Part shown: positions 1 to 6,270 of the stretch, one piece after another
How the letters are laid out: every line of letters begins with the position of its first letter
Position numbering within the stretch: position 1 is the first letter of the stretch
Assembly: GCA_031254075.1 (NCBI GenBank)
Contig: JAIRVD010000390.1
Span: 1 to 8,188, forward strand
Length of the DNA stretch: 8,188 nucleotides
DNA from: Clostridiales bacterium
GTDB taxonomy: Bacteria > Bacillota > Clostridia > Lachnospirales > WQUN01
Reading direction: 5' to 3'
The notes under the pieces: model-generated
Databases searched by the model: none
The model's input: only the letters and a program-made list of their open reading frames with translations
Told to the model about the DNA's origin: nothing
Translations under genes and position numbers: made by a program

Positions 1-1527
1 ATTCTCGGCGGCGACATCAAGATTGCGAACGGTGGACTCAAGACGATTTTGATATGCGCCGAGCCTTGCGCGCGTATCCGAAACGGTAAGAATCGCCGCG
101 TCACAAATTTTTATAGCGGCGTTCGCGCCGACTTGAAGCGCACCGAGTGTCGGGCGAACATCAATAATATTGTACATAGTTCCGCCTACATATTGAATAA
201 GCACGAGTGTTTCGGAATTCACACGCGGAATTTGCACCGGCATCGCCGTGTTATGCTGAGAACCGATTTGTAACATAATCGGACCGAAATCACGAAAATC
301 CGTTGACATATGAAGTCCGTTGTCGAAAGCTCCGCCGACTTCAAGTTCGCTAATCGGAAAACCGTCAACGCCCGGGAATCTGAAAAATTCTCCCGCATTT
401 GCACCGGGGTTAAATTCGACTTGAATATTCATGCGGATGTCTTCACCTTGGCTTCCGCGAATTAAAATATAATTTCCGGTGGCCGACGCCGCCAACGATG
501 CACCCGCCACGGGATTTCCGTTTACATCGACCAAGCCGCCGATTATCGGATTACCGCCTGTGTCTGTAATCGGAGGATTCGCCATTGTCACCAATGCGTC
601 AACGCCCGTATCTGCCGTTCTGGTAACGCCCGCCATTCCGATAACGTCAAGCACGCCCGTCAACGTAATGCTATGGTCGCGCCCCGCCAAATTCGTAACA
701 AGATACCATGTGCCTCTGTTATCGGTTCCCGCCGGTACATTAAGTGTGCCGTCGGTTCCTTCATACAATGACATTCCCAAAAACGGTAATTTTTCGTTTA
801 TATCAAAAATGACTTCCTCCCATGTTTTGTCAGACATATCAATGGCGACACCGTTTACGGAAAATCCGCTGTTCGGCGGAAATACCATTCTGCCTGTCGG
901 CAGACCCGTTATCGGGTCATTTTCCGCAACCGTTCCCGTCGGCGTAAGTACCATCATTGCGGGACGCCCTGCTTGTGTTATTGTGTAGTTCATATTGCCG
1001 GCGGGAACTTCCGGCGAAACATAAAGCGTTGAGACAATATTGCGCGTTACCTGCTGAGAAGCCGCACCGAGAGTCGCGTTCCACAATGCGTTATCCACAA
1101 CGCGGTTCGCCTCGCCGTTAAGAATGCGCATTCTGTTGAATTCCGTATTGCGCGAAATGGAATGTATTTCTATTGTAAGCTGTTCGATTTCCAATTGAAC
1201 CATTGCCCTGTTGTCGTCGGTCAGCGTGCCGTGCGCCGCCTGAACACTCAACTCGCGCATTCTTTGCAACATATTATGAATTTCATTTAACGCGCCTTCC
1301 GCCGTTTGAATAAGCGAAATTCCATGTGTTGAGTTTTCGCTTGCGCGATTTAATCCGCCGACTTGATAATTTAATTTATTCGCAATCGCAAGCCCTGCCG
1401 CGTCATCCTTCGCGCTGTTAATGCGCATTCCCGATGACAGCCTTGTCATTGCCGCTTGAAGCCCGCGGTCTGCGCGGCGCATACTTAAATGCGTAAATAA
1501 CGCCGGAACATTGTGAGAAATTACCAT
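1..1527 (-). CDS. Flagellin, filament structural protein (C-terminal end beyond window)
   Basis: This is the secreted subunit that polymerises into the flagellar filament. 509 codons are visible from ATG at 1527, and the frame is open at the left edge; the final D0 helix, probably 40-60 residues, is missing. The N-terminal D0/D1 region (residues 1-165) has the classic signatures: MVISHN, LSSGMRINSAKDDAAGLAIA (30-49), GISLIQTAEGALNE (69-82), LQRMRELSVQA (87-97) and RNTEFN (126-131). Residues 170-410 form a variable surface-exposed part. Within it, 222-290 (FSVNGVAID, then FDINEKL, then a DGTL turn) resembles a Flagellin_IN repeat. The C-terminal D1/D0 starts near 415 (MLQIGSQHN) and continues with DTRARLGAYQNRLE (484-497). 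The start has a GAGAGGAAG ribosome binding site 6 bases upstream, inside the end of a 44-residue frame. It is third in a minus-strand unit after a FliK-like gene. The family is certain; which flagellin paralogue it is remains unknown. Confidence 0.96.
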   Translation of the reverse strand, partial: MVISHNVPALFTHLSMRRADRGLQAAMTRLSSGMRINSAKDDAAGLAIANKLNYQVGGLNRASENSTHGISLIQTAEGALNEIHNMLQRMRELSVQAAHGTLTDDNRAMVQLEIEQLTIEIHSISRNTEFNRMRILNGEANRVVDNALWNATLGAASQQVTRNIVSTLYVSPEVPAGNMNYTITQAGRPAMMVLTPTGTVAENDPITGLPTGRMVFPPNSGFSVNGVAIDMSDKTWEEVIFDINEKLPFLGMSLYEGTDGTLNVPAGTDNRGTWYLVTNLAGRDHSITLTGVLDVIGMAGVTRTADTGVDALVTMANPPITDTGGNPIIGGLVDVNGNPVAGASLAASATGNYILIRGSQGEDIRMNIQVEFNPGANAGEFFRFPGVDGFPISELEVGGAFDNGLHMSTDFRDFGPIMLQIGSQHNTAMPVQIPRVNSETLVLIQYVGGTMYNIIDVRPTLGALQVGANAAIKICDAAILTVSDTRARLGAYQNRLESTVRNLDVAAEN

Positions 1528-1530
1528 GAT

Positions 1531-1665
1531 TTACTTCCTCTCGTTATTAGAAATTTGCGGAGATTTTGCTCCTATATTTTTTGTGTCCGCGTCGTCGTCC
1601 GCTGTTTCGATGAAGCGCGTGATTGCGGAAACGATTGCGTAGAAATCGTCTTTGTTTTTTTCCAT
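1531..1665 (-). CDS. Small 44-residue protein between FliK-like gene and flagellin gene
   Basis: A short open frame starts at ATG 1665, one base after the TAA of the upstream gene, and stops at 1533-1531, three bases before the flagellin ATG. A GAGGG ribosome binding site (1676-1672) lies inside the last codons of the upstream gene, so translational coupling is likely. The product begins MEKNKDDFYAIVSAITRFIE, a probable amphipathic helix, and continues with an acidic patch (TADDDADTKN) and a polar basic tail ending NNERK. It has no signal peptide, membrane segment or cysteine. I do not recognise it. By position it could be a small flagellar chaperone-like or regulatory peptide, or a leader whose translation exposes the flagellin start; both are inference. 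The good start context and the exact fit between neighbours support its being real, but at 44 codons chance cannot be excluded. Confidence 0.55.
   Translation of the reverse strand: MEKNKDDFYAIVSAITRFIETADDDADTKNIGAKSPQISNNERK
1534..1575 (-). promoter_or_regulatory. Flagellin leader with two GGA motifs, possible CsrA-binding region
   Basis: Two GGA motifs lie 34 bases apart just ahead of the flagellin start. One is ATAGGAGC (GGA at 1572-1570), in a possible four-pair hairpin GGAG-CAAAAT-CTCC. The other is AGAGGAAG (GGA at 1538-1536), which is the Shine-Dalgarno sequence itself. In Bacillus subtilis, CsrA represses hag translation by binding two such sites, one of them over the Shine-Dalgarno, with FliW as antagonist. 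The resemblance is suggestive only: the upstream GGA sits in a stem rather than a loop, and csrA and fliW are not in the window. Confidence 0.25.
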
Positions 1666-1666
1666 A

Positions 1667-4600
1667 TTACACCCTCAAGTCTACCGTGGATGATGTGATG
1701 CTTCGAACTTCGGGGCTGTCTGCCGCCCATTGCTGCAACGCGTCGGGCGGAAGGGATGTTTCGAGTGTGGGTTCTTTGTCGAGAGCGATTTGAAGCGAAT
1801 CAACTTTGATGCCCGCGCCGAAAAGCATTTGAGTGAGACCTTCTTGGCGGGCGGTCAGCGCCGCAACGGCTTTCTCGGATTGCGCAGTGACGATTACATC
1901 AACGCCGTCGTTGTACATCGTGAAGTAAGCAGTGACAAGTCCGAGATTTTTTGTATCAAGCGAAAGAAGAATTCTTGCGCCGTCTTGTGTGAGTGCTTTG
2001 TCGTTAAGAACATATAATTGAAGATTCGCGATGCGACCGTTTACTTTTATCGGAAGCTGGAAGCCGCTTTCGGAATCGCCGTTAAGCGCGTGTGTGACGG
2101 CAAGCAGCGATTCAATTGAAGCAGTGCTTTTGCTCGGAAGGGCGCTTTGCACCGCGTCAAGAATTCTCGCGAAAAGATGTCCGACGGCAGAGCCCTTTCG
2201 CAATCCTGTAAGCGAAGTATCTTGCAGCGCATCGGAAATGCTTGCGGTGCCGAGTTCGTCGTCGGCGTTGCGTTCGGCTTCCTCGAGTTCGTCGGCGAGT
2301 GCGCGGTTTGAACGAGTCATTTTTTCCAATGATTTAATATTCCCAATCGTTGTGGAAATATTTCGGCTTACAAGAAAATGCACAAGCTGCGGATTCGCCG
2401 CGATGAATGCCTGAATTTGCTCCGCAACCATGCGCTCGAAAACAACTTTTGCGGCGTTTACGGTATCCGCTGCGGTGTAGTCGGGGGATTCGGGCAATGT
2501 GCCCGTTGCGGTTAAATCTTCAAGCGGCTTGTTTAAACCGTCTGGCGAGTTTAACAATTCTTCTAAAATTGCAGGTGACGCAACATCAACGAATCTGTCG
2601 AGAACAACATCGAAATGACTCAATGCTCTTGCGGCGGCAGATTCAACCGTGCCCTTGATATTTCCTTCGGGGCGTACTAATTTTTGCAATTGCCCGAATG
2701 ATTCGTCGATTTGCATATCAACGGCATCGCCCGACCGAATATGCGTGAACTTCTTCGCAAGCTCCATTAACGCGCCCAATGTCGGAGAATTACCAAGCTC
2801 TGTCGCAAGCCCTAACGCGGCGGATTCGTCGCGCTGAATAATATGGAGCATTCTGTAGAGCGCAATCATGGATTTGCGTGTCTCGGGGTCTACGCTGCTT
2901 GCAGAATCCATTTCCATGATGTATTGCGCGATTTTTCCGGTAACGTCTTTTCCCTTGCTTAAATTAAATTTTTTAACGTATTCAAGAACTTGGTCAACAT
3001 GCATCTCAAGCGGATTAAGCCCTTCTTCAAGCATCGAAGCCGCGATAATCGGGTGAAGCTTAGAAGCGAGCGCGTTAATTTTCGCGTCGATTGCTTTAAC
3101 GGCTTGTAGGTTTTCCTGCGTTACGTCCATGCTGTTTTTACTTAAAATAAACGATGCTTTTAAGTTTTCGGCAGACGGAGTAATATCCATTTTTTCAAGA
3201 AGCGGCGCGAATTCTCCGCGAACCTTCGCGAAAGAATCGCCGTAACGCGCATCGGGAACCGTTGCGTATTGTTCGTAGTGACTGCGTGCGCGTGCATACA
3301 TTACAGATTCATGGATTCCCTGAATCGTAAACGGCGCCTGCCCCTTCATGATTCCGCCGTGAACGTTTACCGTAAGCGGCGGAATGTTTCCTAAGTAATT
3401 GAAGATTCGCGTCATGCGCGAGGTTGCGCCCATGCCGCCGTCGCCGCCCGCCATGCGATGATAACGATATGCGTCGGGCTCGGTTACGTTAAATGTGCGC
3501 ATCATGTCAAGCATGTGGTCTGTACCCACGCCGAACGAACGCGCACGCGAAGCCGCCTGCTCCGCAAATTTAATTTGTGCCTCGCCAATACGCGCCACAT
3601 CGGGCAAGTCCATATTGCCAATCGGATTATCCGTTGCAAGCTGGAATGCGGCACGGTCAAAAAAAGCTTCTTTCGGAATGTTTCCCGACATTGCGTTAAG
3701 GAAAATAACTTTGTCGATATTAACGCGAGTAAGCGGCAAATCTCTGTCAAGCAGAAAACGCGCCGCTACTAAATTGTCCTGAACATACGCGATTCCCTCG
3801 CGTTCGAAAAGCCGTTTCAGCGCACCCTGAAGCGCGTCCCACGGCGCGTTTCCTGCGGGAGGAACGGCTGTTCCGCCCGACGTGTGCTTACTTTTATATA
3901 CATTGTCAAGCGTAAGGTCTTCCTCGCTTGCGACCAATTTTTCTATTGCCTGCGGCTCAACTTTTTCCGGCAATTTATCCCACGCGTTTTCCAACGCGTT
4001 TACGTTTTGGTCAGACACGGGCATTCCATGCTTGTATAGGCTTGTTACGATTTCCTTCGCGTTTTCCGGCTTTGCGAAATCCCTGTTCATGTTTTGCGCA
4101 AGTTCCTGCTCGGTCATCGGATGTTCCGGCGTTCTTTCCATATTGTGCATCACGCGGCTGAAATCGTTGAAACTTACCTTATTTATATCAAGCCCGCTTT
4201 GAACCATTGCCGCGACTGCGGTTTTTTTGCCCGTTCCCGATGCATACGACTGCGCGCGCCGAATTGACTTAATCGCTTGCGCAACCTTTTGCGCTTGCTC
4301 TTGGCGATGTTCGTCGCGAAGCTCTTCCGTTTCTTTCATTTGGTTAAGCGTGTTCGCAACGCCGCGAAGCCCGTCAAGCGCGGACTTTACACCGCGTCCG
4401 ATATCTCTTTTTTGTGCGGGATTTCCCAAATCCTGCGTAAGCTTGAAGCCCGTACGCGACCGCTGAACCATAAAACGCAGGGTATCCCCTACGCGACCTG
4501 TTATCGACGAAGCGTCCGCAGTAAATACTACGCCGTCCTCCGTCCGCAATGTCGCGGTGCCGCCGCTTACGGATTCAAAAAGCGCAGTAATACTCTGCCC

Positions 4601-4696
4601 CGTTGTCCACGTAGGTTCGCTTCTGCGCTGATTGTTTGTTGCGCCCGCAGTATTTTGTACTGCGCTTTGCGCAATTGATATGATAAATGTGTTCAT
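1667..4696 (-). CDS. Large FliK-like flagellar hook-length control family protein, 1009 residues
   Basis: This is probably a flagellar assembly protein related to FliK, which measures hook length and switches export specificity. ATG at 4696 is preferred over TTG at 4702 because GGGAG (4707-4703) sits 6 bases before the ATG but directly abuts the TTG. Residues 36-90 look like a small beta domain (TLRTEDGVVFTAD, then VGDTLRFMV). Residues 115-150 are a charged helix. Residues 170-590 are mainly helical and repeat a short motif, hydrophobic-[ST]-x-x-N-hydrophobic: PVSDQNV (226-232), LTLDNV (261-266), LPLTRVNI (320-327) and DVTQENL (524-530). The segment 540-576 (ALASKLHPIIAASMLEEGLN) resembles the DUF6240 type of Clostridia flagellar-locus proteins, from memory. 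The C-terminal 875-963 fits a FliK C-terminal (Flg_hook) fold: LQLYVLND, SLDTKNLGLVTAYF, GVDVIVTA, LTQMLFGAGIKVDSLQI. The usual FliK is 400-600 residues, so this one is long. No signal peptide is seen. It heads the unit containing flagellin. Confidence 0.72.
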   Translation of the reverse strand: MNTFIISIAQSAVQNTAGATNNQRRSEPTWTTGQSITALFESVSGGTATLRTEDGVVFTADASSITGRVGDTLRFMVQRSRTGFKLTQDLGNPAQKRDIGRGVKSALDGLRGVANTLNQMKETEELRDEHRQEQAQKVAQAIKSIRRAQSYASGTGKKTAVAAMVQSGLDINKVSFNDFSRVMHNMERTPEHPMTEQELAQNMNRDFAKPENAKEIVTSLYKHGMPVSDQNVNALENAWDKLPEKVEPQAIEKLVASEEDLTLDNVYKSKHTSGGTAVPPAGNAPWDALQGALKRLFEREGIAYVQDNLVAARFLLDRDLPLTRVNIDKVIFLNAMSGNIPKEAFFDRAAFQLATDNPIGNMDLPDVARIGEAQIKFAEQAASRARSFGVGTDHMLDMMRTFNVTEPDAYRYHRMAGGDGGMGATSRMTRIFNYLGNIPPLTVNVHGGIMKGQAPFTIQGIHESVMYARARSHYEQYATVPDARYGDSFAKVRGEFAPLLEKMDITPSAENLKASFILSKNSMDVTQENLQAVKAIDAKINALASKLHPIIAASMLEEGLNPLEMHVDQVLEYVKKFNLSKGKDVTGKIAQYIMEMDSASSVDPETRKSMIALYRMLHIIQRDESAALGLATELGNSPTLGALMELAKKFTHIRSGDAVDMQIDESFGQLQKLVRPEGNIKGTVESAAARALSHFDVVLDRFVDVASPAILEELLNSPDGLNKPLEDLTATGTLPESPDYTAADTVNAAKVVFERMVAEQIQAFIAANPQLVHFLVSRNISTTIGNIKSLEKMTRSNRALADELEEAERNADDELGTASISDALQDTSLTGLRKGSAVGHLFARILDAVQSALPSKSTASIESLLAVTHALNGDSESGFQLPIKVNGRIANLQLYVLNDKALTQDGARILLSLDTKNLGLVTAYFTMYNDGVDVIVTAQSEKAVAALTARQEGLTQMLFGAGIKVDSLQIALDKEPTLETSLPPDALQQWAADSPEVRSITSSTVDLRV

Positions 4697-4748
4697 AAAC
4701 AACTCCCGTAGAAAATTTTTCGTAAAACTTTCTAATTTATTTTTCGGT

Positions 4749-4775
4749 TTATTCGCGGGATTTGTTTAGTGTTTA
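4749..4775 (-). promoter_or_regulatory. Candidate sigma-28 (flagellar) promoter ahead of the FliK-like gene
   Basis: On the minus strand, TAAA (4775-4772) is followed after exactly 15 bases by GCGAATAA (4756-4749). The sigma-28/FliA consensus is TAAA-N15-GCCGATAA, so the first box is perfect, the spacing is ideal and the second box matches 6 of 8. The second box ends 52 bases before the ATG at 4696, inside the 85-base gap after the YihY gene. The region is AT-rich, and a second TAAA/ACCGAAAA pairing nearby has 16-base spacing, so chance matches are possible. A sigma-28 promoter would fit the flagellin downstream. Confidence 0.4.
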
Positions 4776-4781
4776 ATATTT

Positions 4782-5591
4782 CTAAAATATTTTTCCGCTT
4801 TCGTATAACAACGCGTTTATTTCACTTCCGATAAGTAAAACAATCGCAACACAGTTAAGCCAAATCGTTAAAATGAAAACACCCGCGATGCTTCCGTAAA
4901 TCGCCGGAAAGTGCGTAAAATGCTGCATAATAAATCCAAACACCGCGCTTACGATTACCCACGAAAAAACCGTAAACGCCGCTCCCGGAAAAATATGTTT
5001 CAACGGAATCGACTTCGCGCAAGCAGATTTATATATATATGAAGTAAAAATAAAAAGAACAATCAACGCCGTAATCGCGCTGATTGCCGTAAAGAAAAAC
5101 TCCGGACCGAACGGAAAAATATAACTCCACAACTGCCGCCCGAAAACCAACAGCCCAAGCATTATAATAAGCGCGGCGGAAAAAAGAAGCATCAGCGTAA
5201 ACGACAACCCAACCTGAGCAAAAAAACCCCTTTGCTCATGAACATCATACGCCATATTGGTATATCGAATCACCGCGCGAAAGCCGTTCGAAGTATTAAA
5301 CAAACAAAAAGCCAAAGTCGCAGACAATAACCCCGCACTCCGCGTCTCCGAACGTTGCGTCACAAAATACGACACCAGAGAAGTAATATCATCTCCCGGC
5401 AAAGCATAATACAACCCGCTCAATATTTCATCCGTATTCAAATTCAAAAACCCCATCAGTGACATTAAAAACACCAAAAACGGAAAAAACGCAAGCAATA
5501 CACTAAGCGTCAACCCCGCAGCACGCTCCGCAATTTGTCCGCGCTTGCATTTTATACATAGATTTAACAATAAAATAAAAAAATTTTTCAT
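4782..5591 (-). CDS. YihY/BrkB (RNase BN-like misnomer) family inner-membrane protein
   Basis: A 269-residue polytopic membrane protein of the YihY/YhjD/BrkB family, once misannotated as ribonuclease BN. The molecular function of the family is not settled. Family landmarks are ERAAGLTLSVLLAFFPFL (22-39), the loop RYTNMAYDVHEQRGFF (109-124), FPGAAFTVFSWVIVSAVFGF (201-220) and IYGSIAGVFILTIWLN (231-246) leading to GSEINALL (255-262). Hydrophobic segments lie at about 26-48, 86-104, 128-150, 164-184, 201-223 and 233-256, giving six membrane spans. The length is close to the usual 270-300, so it appears complete. ATG at 5591 has GGAG six bases upstream. It lies on the same strand as the flagellar unit, but the 85-base gap with a promoter candidate suggests separate transcription. 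It is divergent from the pncB operon. Confidence 0.92.
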   Translation of the reverse strand: MKNFFILLLNLCIKCKRGQIAERAAGLTLSVLLAFFPFLVFLMSLMGFLNLNTDEILSGLYYALPGDDITSLVSYFVTQRSETRSAGLLSATLAFCLFNTSNGFRAVIRYTNMAYDVHEQRGFFAQVGLSFTLMLLFSAALIIMLGLLVFGRQLWSYIFPFGPEFFFTAISAITALIVLFIFTSYIYKSACAKSIPLKHIFPGAAFTVFSWVIVSAVFGFIMQHFTHFPAIYGSIAGVFILTIWLNCVAIVLLIGSEINALLYESGKIF

Positions 5592-5602
5592 GGAGTTCTC
5601 CG

Positions 5603-5656
5603 TTCATTCTAAAACTTGATTCACGTTCATATTTTTCGCTTGCTTCATTCTAATAC
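5603..5656. repeat. Two 13-base direct repeats in the divergent intergenic region
   Basis: TTCATTCTAAAAC (5603-5615) and TTCATTCTAATAC (5644-5656) are identical at 12 of 13 positions, and their starts are 41 bases apart, close to four turns of B-DNA. The 109-base region separates the YihY gene from the operon starting at 5701. The first copy sits about a dozen bases upstream of the YihY start and the second overlaps the candidate plus-strand promoter spacer. They may be operator sites for one regulator. I do not recognise the motif as a known NAD-metabolism operator. Confidence 0.4.
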
Positions 5657-5668
5657 ATAACGTAATAT
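5640..5668 (+). promoter_or_regulatory. Candidate housekeeping promoter for the membrane protein-pncB-kinase operon
   Basis: TTGCTT (5640-5645), a 17-base spacer and TAATAT (5663-5668) give a weak sigma-A-like promoter: 3 of 6 and 4 of 6 matches with ideal spacing. Transcription would begin near 5675, downstream of the alternative ATG at 5671, which agrees with initiation at 5701. No other match looked better in this short AT-rich region, but such matches arise easily by chance. Confidence 0.3.
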
Positions 5669-5700
5669 AAATGAAATATTTCCTAAAAGGGAGGCTTCAA

Positions 5701-6270
5701 ATGGATTCAGGAGAGATTGCAAGGCAAGCTGTGAAGTTTAAAACGGCGAGGGCAAATTTATTGCTTGTCGTAGTGTTTACGACAATTAATGTTTTTCTGG
5801 CGTTTTCCGAGGCGGGTGTATATTTGCTTTTTTCTGCGATGATTCCGCTTTTAATTTTGGAACTCGCGCAAATATTTGCGTTTGAACTTGGCAATGACAT
5901 TTTTACGGTATTCGGCTTGGTTGGCGCGTTGATTGCGATAGGCGCGTATTTGCTTTGCTGGGCGTTATCCAAGAACGCGAAATTTTTTATGGTAATCGCT
6001 CTAATCTTTTTTTCGATAGAAACTCTTGTATTCGCGGTATTTTTCTTTTTAGGTTTAGCGGGCGGCGGGTTTGAGGGAAGCATGATAATCGAAATCGCGT
6101 TCCACGGTTGGATTTTGTATTACCTTGTGACCGGAACGCTTGCATGGTTGAAGCTGAGGCACACAAGCCCGGAAGAAATCGGCGCGGCACATAGCAATTT
6201 GGAAAATTACGAAAAATGGAAGGGCGAACGTTCGGCGGTTGAAGATTTTAGAGATGACGACGGATTCTGA
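5701..6270 (+). CDS. Five-helix integral membrane protein of unknown function
   Basis: A 189-residue protein. ATG at 5701 is chosen because AGGGAGG (5688-5694) lies 6 bases upstream; an in-frame ATG at 5671 lacks a ribosome binding site and would sit ahead of the likely transcription start. The N-terminus is basic and amphipathic (ARQAVKFKTARAN, 7-19). Hydrophobic spans follow at about 19-36, 39-57, 66-88, 94-119 and 125-151. The last 38 residues form a hydrophilic tail with an acidic end (EDFRDDDGF). The LLLVVVFTTINVFL segment is reminiscent of a conserved hypothetical membrane family common in Clostridia, judged from memory. Its TGA overlaps the pncB ATG by one base, so the two are co-translated. 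A role in moving a precursor for NAD synthesis is possible from position alone; no transporter signature is recognised. Confidence 0.85.
   Translation: MDSGEIARQAVKFKTARANLLLVVVFTTINVFLAFSEAGVYLLFSAMIPLLILELAQIFAFELGNDIFTVFGLVGALIAIGAYLLCWALSKNAKFFMVIALIFFSIETLVFAVFFFLGLAGGGFEGSMIIEIAFHGWILYYLVTGTLAWLKLRHTSPEEIGAAHSNLENYEKWKGERSAVEDFRDDDGF

Noticed and set aside
479..988. A 169-codon plus-strand open frame
   Set aside because: It lies antisense to the flagellin gene, has no ribosome binding site, and its product is a low-complexity run of P, S, V and T typical of an antisense shadow.
1651..1661. A-AAA-AAC slippery heptamer in the 44-codon frame, with a very basic -1 frame product
   Set aside because: It falls at codons 2-4, where programmed frameshifting makes little sense, and no stimulatory structure or upstream Shine-Dalgarno-like element was identified. 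The basic -1 product probably reflects composition.
1643..1669. Second sigma-28-like match (TAAT-N15-GACGATTT) that could serve flagellin alone
   Set aside because: Only 3 of 4 and 5 of 8 positions match, and it overlaps the coding start of the 44-codon frame; too weak to call.
4700..4702. TTG start for the FliK-like protein
   Set aside because: The GGGAG ribosome binding site abuts it directly, whereas the ATG at 4696 has a 6-base spacer.
4697..4781. Rho-independent terminator after the YihY gene
   Set aside because: No GC-rich stem followed by a T run was found on either strand in this gap.
5030..5040. Short AT dinucleotide run in the YihY gene as a phase-variable tract
   Set aside because: Only about five units long and encodes an in-frame Tyr-Ile-Tyr; too short to suggest slippage switching.
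5592..5601. GGAGTTCTCC as a palindromic operator at the YihY start
   Set aside because: It is the Shine-Dalgarno region of that gene, with only four-base arms around a two-base centre.
5671..5700. Upstream ATG start for the five-helix membrane protein
   Set aside because: No ribosome binding site precedes it, and it lies at or before the likely transcription start; AGGGAGG precedes the ATG at 5701 at ideal distance.
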